Origin: Actinomycetaceae bacterium
Lineage (GTDB): Bacteria > Actinomycetota > Actinomycetes > Actinomycetales > Actinomycetaceae
Length of the DNA: 64,000 nucleotides
Assembly (NCBI GenBank): GCA_030527545.1
Contig: JAUNAP010000003.1
Coordinates: 1 to 64,000 of the forward strand
Reading direction: 5' to 3'
This document shows positions 1-6,728 of the stretch, piece by piece. The notes under the pieces are model-generated. The model searched no databases. It saw nothing but the letters and a program-made list of their open reading frames with translations, and was not told the origin of the DNA. Within the stretch, counting starts at the first letter, position 1. Each line of letters opens with the position of its first letter. A program made the position numbers and the translations under genes.

Positions 1-250
1 CGCCCTTCCTGAACTTTTCTTCTGTAGCGGGAGTCCACCGGTTAAGCATTTGCATGAGCTTGTTTGCTTCCTGCTCGTTCGCGACCTCTAGCGGGTCATC
101 GGTCCGGTTCCGTGTCGCGAATTTCGCGGGTCCTCCGGGGCGTGCGAGCGTGCGTGCCCCTGAGGAGGAGAGAGACGTCTTGTCGGCGTGATAGTCGACG
201 TCACTGATCCCCTCGTGGATCCCGGTCGGTAATGGTTTCTTTCCGGTCAT
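1..250 (-). CDS. RecE-like phage exonuclease, N-terminal part (cut by window edge)
   Basis: The frame opens with ATG at 250 and stays open to the left edge, giving 83 residues of a longer protein. Residues about 10-40 (IHEGISDVDYHADKTSLSSS) resemble the opening of the PD-(D/E)XK phage exonucleases of the RecE/DUF3799 type, in which a 'YH...LSSSG' segment precedes the nuclease fold. The nuclease residues would lie outside the window, so the function is inferred from the N-terminus and the phage context only. After residue 50 the resemblance weakens, so an internal deletion or another family is possible. Its ATG overlaps the TGA of the preceding gene by four bases, so the two are probably translationally coupled. 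If correct, the protein is a 5'-3' exonuclease used in phage recombination. Confidence 0.45.
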   Translation of the reverse strand, partial: MTGKKPLPTGIHEGISDVDYHADKTSLSSSGARTLARPGGPAKFATRNRTDDPLEVANEQEANKLMQMLNRWTPATEEKFRKG

Positions 251-597
251 ACGTTGGCTCCCTTCGCAGCGTTCTTTCTCTTGGTGGCCGGCGTGAACTT
301 CGGGTCGTACTGGATGAAGACCCGTATCTCGCGTTCCTTCGTGTTCTTGTAGAGCTCCCCGGTCGGGCGCCTAGACGCCCTATACCCGTTGCGCCTAGCT
401 GAGTCAGTGAGTCGTCTTGCTGTGGTATCGGGGAACGTCGGACTGATCTCGTGCCAGGAGCCGGGGTTTCGCGTGAGCTGACGGCGGATCTCATAGGGGA
501 TCACGGTCTCGAAAAACGTTGCGGCGCGGTGTGGTCGTGTAGGCGGAAGCGGCCCGTCGTGGAGAGTGAGCGTGATGTTAAACGGGTTACTATTCAT
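247..597 (-). CDS. Phage hypothetical protein, 116 aa
   Basis: A small basic soluble protein with no domain I recognise. It has a good Shine-Dalgarno sequence (GGAAAGGA) upstream of the ATG at 597, and its ends overlap the genes on both sides (eight bases upstream, ATGA downstream), which supports it as a genuine member of a phage early operon. No signal peptide or membrane segment is visible. The run TATKRKN-like basic tail at the C-terminus could indicate nucleic-acid contact, but that is speculation. Confidence 0.6.
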   Translation of the reverse strand: MNSNPFNITLTLHDGPLPPTRPHRAATFFETVIPYEIRRQLTRNPGSWHEISPTFPDTTARRLTDSARRNGYRASRRPTGELYKNTKEREIRVFIQYDPKFTPATKRKNAAKGANV

Positions 598-922
598 TGC
601 CGCGTGTCCTTTCCATTTGGTCCTGTAGCCTGGCGAGTCCTTCCTCCGCGGGGATCCGCCTGTGGTCTTCTAGTTCGCCTAGCGAGCAGGCGAGTTTGAA
701 GACCCAGATTTCCCAGTCGGTGAGCGGGAAGCCCGCGTGAAGCTTCGTTAGGGCGTGGCATATCGGGGGCTGATAGGTCACGGGGTCACCGAAAACGTGG
801 ACGTTGTGTCCCCAGCAGTTGGTTGCTACCGAGTCACGTTGGGCGACCCCGTTCTTGTCTGGCACCCCGTAGTTGAGGGCGTTGCAGTCGTGGCAGTAGA
901 CGAAGGTTTGCCTAGCGCTCAT
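590..922 (-). CDS. Phage hypothetical protein with N-terminal CxxC, 110 aa
   Basis: Unrecognised small protein. Residues 9-13 read YCHDC, a possible half zinc site, and a single later Cys-Trp-Gly-His segment could supply more ligands. The rest is acidic and helical in appearance. It begins four bases inside the end of the upstream gene (ATGA overlap at 919-922) and overlaps the next start by eight bases, so it sits in a compact co-translated phage operon. No function can be assigned from sequence alone. Confidence 0.6.
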   Translation of the reverse strand: MSARQTFVYCHDCNALNYGVPDKNGVAQRDSVATNCWGHNVHVFGDPVTYQPPICHALTKLHAGFPLTDWEIWVFKLACSLGELEDHRRIPAEEGLARLQDQMERTRGNE

Positions 923-1251
923 GCTGTCTCCTCGAAGATCGTGTCGAGCCGGTCGAGGCGGACGAGAATCCGCCGGTTAAACCGGACGATCGCTTCTGGG
1001 CGCTTCTGTAGCGCCCGGCGTATCGCCCTGGGCCGGAGCCCTGTCTGCGCGGCGAGCTCGTTGACGGTCACCGTGTCACGTCCTGGCCACCGGTCCGCGA
1101 GCGTGAGAGTCACCGGGGCGGTGGCGCGTGTCTTAGCGGTCCGGCGGCGGGGTCGCCGTGCTGGCTTCGGGCCCGGGTTGATCCCGAGGAGGCGCGCGAG
1201 CTCGGCCCTAGTCGGAGGCGTGTACGTGTAGCCGGCGTCATCGCTACTCAT
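919..1251 (-). CDS. Phage helix-turn-helix protein, 110 aa
   Basis: A basic protein with a proline/arginine-rich linker (residues about 27-45) followed by a helix-turn-helix-like segment (VNELAAQTGLRPRAIRRAL, about residues 62-80). It probably binds DNA, as a small phage regulator or replication accessory factor. The start lies in a short tandem repeat (TCGCTACTCA twice on the plus strand) that creates two adjacent ATGs. The one at 1261 ends within a few codons, so 1251 is the usable start. Overlap with the next gene indicates coupling. Confidence 0.55.
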   Translation of the reverse strand: MSSDDAGYTYTPPTRAELARLLGINPGPKPARRPRRRTAKTRATAPVTLTLADRWPGRDTVTVNELAAQTGLRPRAIRRALQKRPEAIVRFNRRILVRLDRLDTIFEETA

Positions 1252-1260
1252 CGCTACTCA

Positions 1261-1479
1261 TCACCTCCCATCAGTGTGGCCCCTGCGGGAGGCCTGCCAG
1301 GTCGTGATGGCCGCGGCGGCCCATGCCCAGGCGCATAGGGTCGCGAGACCGGCTATGAGGGCGTAGTCGCCGTCGAGGCTGGTCCAGTAGGTCGCGAGGG
1401 CGGCGGCCCCGGTAGTGAGGGTCGCGAGGGTGGCCCACACGGCGGCGACGAGGAGGTCACGAGCAAGCGCGGGAGTCAT
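1261..1479 (-). CDS. Small membrane protein, two transmembrane helices, 72 aa
   Basis: The product has two hydrophobic spans, roughly residues 9-30 and 41-60, joined by a short loop with Asp-Gly-Asp, and ends in a charged tail. The ATG at 1479 is preceded by GAAAGGA at good spacing. An upstream in-frame TTG is less likely because it would place the Shine-Dalgarno sequence inside the gene. Two-helix proteins of this size in phage early regions are sometimes superinfection-exclusion or holin-like proteins, but nothing specific identifies this one. Confidence 0.55.
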   Translation of the reverse strand: MTPALARDLLVAAVWATLATLTTGAAALATYWTSLDGDYALIAGLATLCAWAWAAAAITTWQASRRGHTDGR

Positions 1480-1567
1480 AAGAATGTGTCCTTTCAAGGG
1501 TGTAGGAGGCTAACCCGCCCGCGCCTGAGCGGGCCGGTTGGCTCATATGGCTATTAGTGCTGCTCGG

Positions 1568-1876
1568 TTATTCCGCGAGCTTGGGCTTGTCCTCGAACAT
1601 GTGTAGGAAGCATTCAGAGTCGAGGAACGTGGTAATGCCGGCGAAGAGCTCGGCCGCGGTAGTGACTGATTCACGACAGTCGCAGAACTCTTCGACGTCT
1701 ATATCGGCGTGAAGGCTCTTGTCGCGGGTGGCGAAGTCGGCGACGGCGGGCTCGAGTTCGGCGAGTTGGTCGTCGAGGACCTCAATGAGCTGTTGAATTG
1801 CCAGGCCCATCATGCTGGCCCTGTAGGGTGTGGCCTCCCTGACCGTCTGGCGTGTGTCATTGCTGTGGGTGCTCAT
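1568..1876 (-). CDS. Phage hypothetical protein, 102 aa
   Basis: An acidic, mainly helical protein of unknown function, with Cys pairs around FCDC (residues about 63-66). The ATG at 1876 has a strong AGGAAGGA Shine-Dalgarno sequence. It is the first gene after the minus-strand promoter at 2006-2034 and therefore heads the 1-1876 early operon. No membrane segment or signal peptide is seen. Confidence 0.6.
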   Translation of the reverse strand: MSTHSNDTRQTVREATPYRASMMGLAIQQLIEVLDDQLAELEPAVADFATRDKSLHADIDVEEFCDCRESVTTAAELFAGITTFLDSECFLHMFEDKPKLAE

Positions 1877-1929
1877 GCTGCTAGTCCTTCCTGGCAGCAT
1901 GTAGACTGATGCTGCCTGTTTTGGGTGAG

Positions 1930-1963
1930 CCGGGCGGTGTGATTTGGCGATTGGGCCGCCCGG
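1930..1963 (-). terminator. Leader hairpin, possible attenuator
   Basis: CCGGGCGG (1930-1937) and CCGCCCGG (1956-1963) form an 8-bp GC-only stem with an 18-base loop in the transcribed leader between the promoter at 2006-2034 and the gene starting at 1876. A pyrimidine/T run follows on the plus strand only, so on the minus strand it is not a classical intrinsic terminator. A leader hairpin or a terminator for plus-strand transcription is equally possible. Confidence 0.35.
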
Positions 1964-1982
1964 TTCTTTTCTTGTTGCGGGG

Positions 1983-2029
1983 GTCGGCCCCCCTTGACAT
2001 GAACTAATTTACCCATGTCGGCCCCCCTT
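1983..2029. repeat. Direct repeat pair flanking a phage promoter
   Basis: GTCGGCCCCCCTT occurs at 1983-1995 and again at 2017-2029, a spacing of 34 bases (about three helical turns). Between the copies lies an inverted pair, GACATG and CATGTC. The copies bracket the -10 box of the minus-strand promoter, so they are plausible operator sites for a phage repressor or activator. This is an inference from position only. Confidence 0.4.
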
Positions 2030-2034
2030 ATCAA
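2006..2034 (-). promoter_or_regulatory. Sigma-70-type promoter for the phage early operon
   Basis: Reading the minus strand, TTGATA (2034-2029) is followed by a 17-base spacer and TAAATT (2011-2006). The predicted start is near 1999, directing transcription toward the gene at 1876. Confidence 0.55.
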
Positions 2035-2055
2035 GTCCTCGGGGAGTGACTTCTG

Positions 2056-2256
2056 TTACTTGTTTAGCGTGCTGTAGAGGGCTGCTCGAGACACCTTCAA
2101 GCGTCTCGAGAGCTCGGCGACGCTCACGCCCGCCTGGATAGCGGCCCGAAGGGCGTCCCGCCGTGCGATCGCTGCGCTCTCCATTTCTTCTGCGGCAAGC
2201 TCGAGGCGTCGCGTCGCATCCTTGACAGCCTGGATGTGCAGCTCTTTCTCGTCCAT
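2056..2256 (-). CDS. Small helix-turn-helix protein, 66 aa
   Basis: Residues about 1-40 form an amphipathic, coiled-coil-like helix (charged, Ala/Leu rich). Residues 44-62 (VSVAELSRRLKVSRAALYS) form a helix-turn-helix typical of small transcription factors or resolvase-type DNA-binding tails. It probably acts as a dimeric phage regulator. It lies directly upstream of the promoter at 2006-2034, which could be its target. Confidence 0.6.
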   Translation of the reverse strand: MDEKELHIQAVKDATRRLELAAEEMESAAIARRDALRAAIQAGVSVAELSRRLKVSRAALYSTLNK

Positions 2257-2262
2257 CGGTCC

Positions 2263-2508
2263 TCATTCTAAGTCGTCCCGATCTTCCTTCGGCGCCCCTG
2301 CGGTCGTGTCGGACTCACACCAACTCTCGCCATAGAACGGCGGCATAGCCGAACCGTAGGTAGACGACGATGAGCGATAACACTTCGTCGCCCCACACAA
2401 GCCACAAGGCCTGTACCAGCTACTCGAAGTCCCGACAGTCGAACACGCGGAACAAAAAGCCACGAGCGCGGCGATACACGAGATGCCGGCAGCAATCCAC
2501 TCCAACAT
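2263..2508 (-). CDS. Small membrane or secreted cysteine-rich protein, 81 aa
   Basis: One hydrophobic segment at residues about 3-22 is followed by a short hydrophilic tail containing CGLC and further cysteines. The start at ATG 2508 overlaps the TGA of the preceding gene by one base (TGATG), indicating coupling; an in-frame GTG at 2511 is the alternative. It may be a one-span membrane protein with an external or internal metal or disulfide knuckle. The function is unknown. Confidence 0.5.
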   Translation of the reverse strand: MLEWIAAGISCIAALVAFCSACSTVGTSSSWYRPCGLCGATKCYRSSSSTYGSAMPPFYGESWCESDTTAGAPKEDRDDLE

Positions 2509-2690
2509 CACGCGGCCCCCCTGTCCCGGCGAGCCGCACGAGCCGCACGGGCCTCACGCCACAAGCCACGGAGTGAATACTCCTCACGCTCCTGGCGAGG
2601 CATCCCCCGCGTATACATGCGCCAATCAAGCCACAACACGCCAACCGCGACAGCGATACTCGCGGCAAAACACGCGGCTATCTGAAACAT
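2508..2690 (-). CDS. Small single-span membrane protein, 60 aa
   Basis: I place the start at ATG 2690, with an AGGAGG Shine-Dalgarno sequence nine bases upstream, rather than at longer in-frame options. Residues 3-21 are a transmembrane helix. The C-terminal half is strongly basic and rich in arginine and alanine, so by the positive-inside rule it should be cytoplasmic. It is coupled to the next gene. The function is unknown. Confidence 0.5.
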   Translation of the reverse strand: MFQIAACFAASIAVAVGVLWLDWRMYTRGMPRQEREEYSLRGLWREARAARAARRDRGAA

Positions 2691-2721
2691 CTCCAATCCT
2701 CCTACGGTCTGCATATGTGGA

Positions 2722-2976
2722 CTAGCTAGCGGCCTTAACGATTTCGCCGGGGAAGTTCGCATACCAGTGGGCACCCGCCTCCGGGTCATACCCCCTAAGG
2801 CCCCGATCTAGCATCGAGAGAGCGAAATATGCGCCATAGACCCGCTCGAGGGCAAGCTCGCGGAGCTCCTTAGCCTCCTCACCGGAATCACTTACCGGGA
2901 CCTTCTCGAGATAATCAGCTACCTCGAGGAGGCGCGCCCCCATCTCCTTGTTCGTCTTCATCATCTCGTTCATCAT
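2722..2976 (-). CDS. Phage hypothetical protein, 84 aa
   Basis: A soluble, acidic, helical protein of unknown function. The ATG at 2976 is preceded by a purine-rich GGGAGGGAGAG Shine-Dalgarno sequence. Its N-terminus is unusually methionine rich (MMNEMMK). It lies in the same minus-strand run as its neighbours but with a longer gap on each side. No motif, membrane segment or signal peptide is seen. Confidence 0.55.
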   Translation of the reverse strand: MMNEMMKTNKEMGARLLEVADYLEKVPVSDSGEEAKELRELALERVYGAYFALSMLDRGLRGYDPEAGAHWYANFPGEIVKAAS

Positions 2977-3031
2977 TGCTCTCCCTCCCCGGGGCTCGCG
3001 CCTGCAAGCCCCGGTTGTCTGCTTATGTGGA

Positions 3032-3283
3032 CTAGGCGGCGTGCTTCGCGATCACCGCGGCGCCGCGCTCATCCTCAATCGTCGTCTGCATCCCCGCGAG
3101 GAGGGCCGCGGCGGTAGCCAGGGCGCGCTTGCACTCACCTGCGCTCGCGGCGACCATGCGGGCGTCCCTGTCGTCCTGCGTGTGGATCGCGAGTCGGCGC
3201 TGGAGCTCGTCCATGAGGTCGCTCATCTGCGTGAGGGTGTCGGCGGCGGTTTCCATCTGCGCGGTCATCGTGTTAGCGTTCAT
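3032..3283 (-). CDS. Phage hypothetical protein, predicted coiled coil, 83 aa
   Basis: A Met/Ala/Thr-rich helical protein with heptad-like spacing at residues about 10-45. The ATG at 3283 follows GAAAGGA. It lies immediately downstream of the promoter at 3365-3394. Small helical proteins in this position are often recombination or anti-restriction accessories, but there is no specific signature here. Confidence 0.55.
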   Translation of the reverse strand: MNANTMTAQMETAADTLTQMSDLMDELQRRLAIHTQDDRDARMVAASAGECKRALATAAALLAGMQTTIEDERGAAVIAKHAA

Positions 3284-3364
3284 GTCGGATCCTTTCAGGT
3301 CCTGGCCTCGCCCTTGGTTCCTACGCCTTGGGGGCGAGGCCCTTTCTCTTGCCCTTACAGGACT

Positions 3365-3394
3365 AGCCTAGCCCAGGTTGCAAGAGACTTGCAA
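3365..3394 (-). promoter_or_regulatory. Promoter for the 3283-2056 phage genes
   Basis: On the minus strand, TTGCAA (3394-3389) and TAGGCT (3370-3365) are separated by 18 bases. A second TTGCAA lies 5 bases after the first, giving a direct repeat over the -35 region that could bind a regulator. Confidence 0.45.
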
Positions 3395-3420
3395 GGTGGC
3401 TGCGAGAGATGCCTGTCACA

Positions 3421-3630
3421 TCATCCGCGACTTTTGGCGATATTTTGAACGAGCTGATGACTCACTCCCATGATCTTGCCGATCTGTGGGTACGACAGAC
3501 CGGCCTCTCGGGCTCGAAGCACAACCGCCCGGCGGGCTCCACGAGCTTCCTCATAGCCTGCGCGCCACTCGTTGACACGCTCTTGAGCCTCACGTAGCTC
3601 GGCCTCGAGCTCCTCACGCCTCTTACTCAC
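3421..3630 (-). CDS. Small helix-turn-helix protein with N-terminal coiled coil, 69 aa
   Basis: Residues 1-35 are a highly charged heptad-like helix. Residues 45-66 (LSYPQIGKIMGVSHQLVQNI) form a sigma-factor/MarR-like helix-turn-helix. The start at 3630 lies within the end of the upstream gene (eight-base overlap). The arrangement parallels the 2056-2256 protein (coiled coil then HTH), so the two may be related phage regulators. Confidence 0.55.
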   Translation of the reverse strand: MSKRREELEAELREAQERVNEWRAGYEEARGARRAVVLRAREAGLSYPQIGKIMGVSHQLVQNIAKSRG

Positions 3631-3877
3631 CGCTCACTCCTTGCTCGACAATCGCGTCGACTTCCTCGACGCTCACACCTAGACCCTCCGCGATCTTGCG
3701 ACGCGGCTCCCCGGCCAACGCAAGATGACGCACGTACTCGCGACGCTCACGCTCGCACTCCTCGAAGCACTCTCGCGCCCACTCATACTTATCTTGGAGG
3801 TCAGCAAGGACGCTCGAGATCGTCTTGCAAGCGACAACCCGCCGTCCGTCGATCTCGATCTCTACGCTCTCACTCAT
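3623..3877 (-). CDS. Small helix-turn-helix protein, 84 aa
   Basis: An acidic N-terminal strand region (VEIEIDGRRVVAC) is followed by a charged helix and a C-terminal HTH-like segment (RRKIAEGLGVSVEEVDAIV, about residues 58-76). It is translationally coupled to the next gene. It is probably a small DNA-binding phage protein; target and role are unknown. Confidence 0.5.
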   Translation of the reverse strand: MSESVEIEIDGRRVVACKTISSVLADLQDKYEWARECFEECERERREYVRHLALAGEPRRKIAEGLGVSVEEVDAIVEQGVSGE

Positions 3878-3915
3878 CAGTCGTTCTCCTTACGCGCTAG
3901 GGGGGTGATGCCAGT

Positions 3916-4524
3916 CTAGGCTCGGGCTTGAGAGAGCGACCGGCGAAGCTCCTTGATCGTCGCCTGTGCACACGCCGCCCGAAAGCCTGGCTCGAGCGCC
4001 TCCCCATAATGCGTGAGGGTGCCCAGTATCGCGAGGAGCCCCGCATGAGGCCGCAGCGTATCCGCGACAAGCTCAGCGAGGACACCACGCGTCGACGGGT
4101 GCCGAAGTGCGACCGCAAGCCGCGCCGCCTCCTCCGCGCCCGCCCGGTCCTCCTCGACGAGCTCGAGACGCCCCTGACTCTCCGCGGCCACCGGGGCAGG
4201 CCCTAGCGGCGAACGCGAGCCCTCAGCACGCGCCAGGTGACGGCCCGCCGCCACTTCCTCCCGCACGAGCTCGATACGCGCCACAGTCCCGGGGGCGAGC
4301 GTCTTACGGACCAGACGATGCCGCACCGCCGCCTCAAATGAGGGCAGTGTGAGCCACTGCCCATCGTCCGCCTACACGACCTTGACGTTCGCGCGGTGAA
4401 GGATCTGCCGTCACCCCTCATACCCGAGAAGACGCCGCGCATCCTCTGCATGGAAATGCCGGGCACCATGAATGGTGCGGACGCGTACGGTCATGCCCGC
4501 GAGCCTGATGTGCTCACCTATCAT
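3916..4524 (-). pseudogene. BRO-N/antirepressor-like phage gene interrupted by two in-frame stops
   Basis: One reading frame runs from ATG 4524 (Shine-Dalgarno AGGAGA at good spacing) to the stop at 3916. It would encode 202 residues but contains TGA at 4413-4411 (codon 38) and TAG at 4374-4372 (codon 51). The N-terminal part (HFHAEDARRLLGY) resembles the BRO-N domain of phage antirepressors, where a 'wF.a.Dv...LGy' motif is followed by a helix matching RQILHRANV. Residues after the second stop continue without frameshift into a long helical, Arg/Glu-rich region. Both stops could come from single C-to-T changes (CGA to TGA, CAG to TAG). The simplest reading is a recently inactivated antirepressor; readthrough, or internal initiation at a later GTG/ATG (an ATG-initiated stretch could begin near 4326), cannot be excluded. 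Confidence 0.6.
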
Positions 4525-4558
4525 GTCTGTTCTCCTATCGATTCCTAGACCGCCCGCG

Positions 4559-4858
4559 TTAGCCGCGAGCGCCGCCGCGTAACGGGGCGGGGGATACCCG
4601 CTCGAGGGCGTTCACGATGATCTCGGCGGGGTCGACCCCGACCCACTCGGCGACCGCGATCATCTCGTCGATCCCGAAGCGGACCTCGCCCGCGAGCCTG
4701 TCATATATTGCTTGGCGTACGACGCCGAGGACTTCACCGGCCCGCGAGATCGGGACTCCACGGGCTTCCGTCTGCTCCTTGAGTTCATCGGCTACGGCGC
4801 GGCGGAGAGAGACTCGCCAACGCTGCCACGCGTCCATGTCTACAGGGTGTCGCTCCAT
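4559..4858 (-). CDS. Cro-like helix-turn-helix phage regulator, 99 aa
   Basis: The protein contains an XRE-like fold: residues about 38-60 (ISRAGEVLGVVRQAIYDRL) are the helix-turn-helix, followed by a helical region (IDEMIAVAEWVGVDPAEII) typical of the second half of the domain. It is transcribed divergently from the repressor gene at 4938 and shares an 80-base control region with it. The arrangement is that of a cI/cro switch, so this is the Cro-side candidate that would start the minus-strand early program. The ATG at 4858 was chosen because it is the nearest start to the shared region. Confidence 0.6.
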   Translation of the reverse strand: MERHPVDMDAWQRWRVSLRRAVADELKEQTEARGVPISRAGEVLGVVRQAIYDRLAGEVRFGIDEMIAVAEWVGVDPAEIIVNALERVSPAPLRGGARG

Positions 4859-4860
4859 GC

Positions 4861-4930
4861 TGTCACCATATGTGAACAGTCATGTCTATGTCCACTTATA
4901 TTGACAAGGTGTGACGGAGCGCACTAGCCT
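4861..4930. promoter_or_regulatory. Divergent lysogeny control region
   Basis: Rightward promoter: TTGACA (4901-4906), 18-base spacer, TAGCCT (4925-4930), which places the start close to the ATG at 4938 and so predicts a leaderless repressor mRNA. Leftward: TGGACA and CATATG on the minus strand (spacer 16), ending a few bases before the ATG at 4858. The segment TGTCACCATATGTGAACA (4861-4878) is an imperfect palindrome over the leftward -10 box and is the best operator candidate. Confidence 0.5.
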
Positions 4931-4937
4931 AGCCGGT

Positions 4938-5330
4938 ATGGCAGGAGGAACCAAATCACCCGGCCCCGTCGGAGAATTCATCGCCACGACCTTCAGTGAG
5001 CTTCGCGAAACCCACGGCCCCACATACCGACGCCTAGCAGCCCAAACCGGCCTCAGACACAACCACCTCCACAACCTCCTTACAGGACGAAACTCCATGC
5101 GCGTCGAAGAAGTCGTCACCCTCTGCGCCGCCTACGACATCGAACCGGGCAACCTCATACGCCAAGCCATCGCCTACGCCACAACCGGAAGCCCCACGAC
5201 CTACGACCCCGCTAAGACCTACCCGCCGACACGATTCCCCTCCACAATCACCCTCGACGGATACAGCCTCGCCGCCAAAGAATGGAAAGACCGGACGGCG
5301 GAGATCGAAGGCCACCAGGAGATGCCCTAA
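4938..5330 (+). CDS. Phage repressor, XRE family (CI-like), 130 aa
   Basis: Residues about 12-70 form an XRE/HTH_3 domain: TYRRLAAQTGLRHNHLHNLL is the helix-turn-helix, and LCAAYDIEPGNLIRQAI closes the domain. The C-terminal part is short and has no LexA/CI peptidase signature, so inactivation is more likely by the neighbouring ImmA-type protease than by RecA-assisted self-cleavage. No Shine-Dalgarno sequence precedes the ATG. A promoter -10 box ends seven bases before it, so a leaderless transcript is predicted, as is usual for CI repressors. An in-frame GTG at 4911 lies inside the promoter and was rejected. Confidence 0.7.
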   Translation: MAGGTKSPGPVGEFIATTFSELRETHGPTYRRLAAQTGLRHNHLHNLLTGRNSMRVEEVVTLCAAYDIEPGNLIRQAIAYATTGSPTTYDPAKTYPPTRFPSTITLDGYSLAAKEWKDRTAEIEGHQEMP

Positions 5331-5333
5331 AAA

Positions 5334-5780
5334 ATGGCACACCCTCCCGCTACCATCCCCACCATGACGAGCACTCGCACCCGCCGCCTCGAAGAACTCA
5401 CCAAGCGGCTAGGCGTAACCGTCCACTATGAGCCGGTCCCGATCCTCGTCCGCTACGGCGACGCGGCCCGTCGACTAGAAGGCTTCTACCACCGACACAC
5501 GCACTCGATCCTCATCGACGGGACCCTCCCCGCTACCGTCCGCGAAGCGGCCCTCGCTCACGAACTCGCCCACGCCCTACACGGCGATGACGGCCACCAA
5601 GCCCCCAGGATCGAACGGGCACGCGACGAGGAAGCCGCACACCTACTCATCACGCCGGAAGAGTACGCACGCGCCGAACGACTCGTAGACTCCGGCGACC
5701 CCTACCGGCTCGCCCGCGAGCTCGAGACCACCATCGACGTGATCCAGGCGTGGCAACACTCCTGGCGCGCCGCATCCTAA
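5334..5780 (+). CDS. ImmA/IrrE-family metallopeptidase
   Basis: The zinc-binding motif HELAH (about residue 78) and the downstream acidic helix (RARDEEAAHLL) define the ImmA/IrrE family. In ICEBs1 and many phages, members cleave the adjacent XRE repressor to trigger induction. The gene starts four bases after the repressor stop, consistent with a repressor/anti-repressor protease pair. An ATG at 5364 is an alternative start, preceded seven bases upstream by TACCAT; the choice changes only ten residues. The protein is 148 residues from the first ATG, a normal size for phage members. Confidence 0.8.
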   Translation: MAHPPATIPTMTSTRTRRLEELTKRLGVTVHYEPVPILVRYGDAARRLEGFYHRHTHSILIDGTLPATVREAALAHELAHALHGDDGHQAPRIERARDEEAAHLLITPEEYARAERLVDSGDPYRLARELETTIDVIQAWQHSWRAAS

Positions 5781-5801
5781 CTACCACCAAAGGAGAACAA
5801 C

Positions 5802-6425
5802 GTGAGTACCGATCAACCGATGAGCGACGGCGACAAGCTTCACGCATTTGCAGGCCGGATGAGTGACACATTCCGGCCTCAAGCGACGATGCAACCCGGC
5901 GACATTTGGGCAGCAACCGCAAAGCCCATGAAAGGGTTCGGCGGCGCCCGCTACAGGCTCACGCCAGAATTCCTCATCATCGAGCGCGGCACCGTGACTA
6001 GCAACATTGAGCAAGTCCGCATCGCCTTTGTCACCGACATTCACACTCACCAAACGATTTCACAGAAGGCACGCAAGATCGGCGACCTCGCGATTACCGT
6101 CACGCATCCCGAAGGCACTGTAGAACGCGTCGAGATCAAGGACATACCGAACCCGAGTGAAGTCGCTTCCATCATGGTGAAGGCCGCTAACGCTGCTCGT
6201 GAGGTCGAACGCGCCCGCCAGTCGACATCATTCATCCAGCACGCAGGAACACCGGTAGGCACTCCTCAAGCACCTGTGCCACCGGCACCCGCAACCACGC
6301 CGGCCCCCACGCAAGACGAGGACCCGATGGCGAAGCTCAAGCAGCTCGGCGACCTTCACGCCGCTGGCGTGCTCTCTGATGAGGAATTCCAGACAGCGAA
6401 AGCGAGTATCCTCGCGCGTATGTGA
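5802..6425 (+). CDS. PH-domain and SHOCT-domain protein, 207 aa
   Basis: The N-terminal 130 residues have the beta-rich pattern of a bacterial PH domain (RYRLTPEFLIIERG... VRIAFVTDIHTHQ... VEIKDIPNPSEVA). A Pro/Thr-rich linker (residues about 150-170) leads to a C-terminal SHOCT domain (KLKQLGDLHAAGVLSDEEF). Such proteins are common beside phage repressors and are thought to mediate oligomerisation or lipid/protein contact; the role in lysogeny is not known. It starts at GTG 5802 with a strong AGGAGAAC Shine-Dalgarno sequence, 21 bases after the ImmA gene, and is probably part of the repressor operon. Confidence 0.75.
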   Translation: MSTDQPMSDGDKLHAFAGRMSDTFRPQATMQPGDIWAATAKPMKGFGGARYRLTPEFLIIERGTVTSNIEQVRIAFVTDIHTHQTISQKARKIGDLAITVTHPEGTVERVEIKDIPNPSEVASIMVKAANAAREVERARQSTSFIQHAGTPVGTPQAPVPPAPATTPAPTQDEDPMAKLKQLGDLHAAGVLSDEEFQTAKASILARM

Positions 6426-6442
6426 TAGCTTCAAGACACGAC

Positions 6443-6508
6443 GACCCTCGGCCGAATAGTCACCCGTTAGGTGGCGTGCTTGGTAATCGCCAAGATAGGC
6501 CGGGGGTC
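6443..6508. terminator. Convergent structured region, possible terminator
   Basis: GACCCTCGGCC (6443-6453) can pair with GGCCGGGGGTC (6498-6508) through 11 base pairs including one G-T. A smaller CTTGG/CCAAG hairpin lies inside. It separates the plus-strand lysogeny genes from the minus-strand integrase unit. There is no clear T run. Confidence 0.35.
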
Positions 6509-6728
6509 AATCCGTAAGGACGCCAAGCCGCTTAAGCGTGTTGATCCACCACACCGCCCGCGTAATCGAAACGCCAAACCGGGCGGCAACCGCGATAGGG
6601 TCGCGCCCGTCCGCCCCCATCGCTTCAAGCTCATCGGAGGGCATCAATAGTTCACCCGCGAAAATATCGGCGTAGTAGCAGTGCAAGGGCGTGGACGTCA
6701 CACCTCGACTATAGGGCCGCCCGGACAC
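6507..6728 (-). CDS. Orphan ImmA/IrrE C-terminal-like protein, 73 aa
   Basis: The segment YYADIFAGELLMPSDELEAM followed by VAARFGVSITRAVWWINTL matches the C-terminal half of ImmA/IrrE proteins ('e..AnrFAaeLLmP... lA..F.VS...', usually ending in RL..LGLL), but the HExxH catalytic helix is missing. It starts at GTG 6728, whose G is the last base of the integrase stop (TAGTG), so it is co-translated with the integrase. It may be a decayed fragment or a small regulator that binds the same target as the complete ImmA at 5334-5780. An inner GTG near 6701 is an alternative start. Confidence 0.5.
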   Translation of the reverse strand: MSGRPYSRGVTSTPLHCYYADIFAGELLMPSDELEAMGADGRDPIAVAARFGVSITRAVWWINTLKRLGVLTD

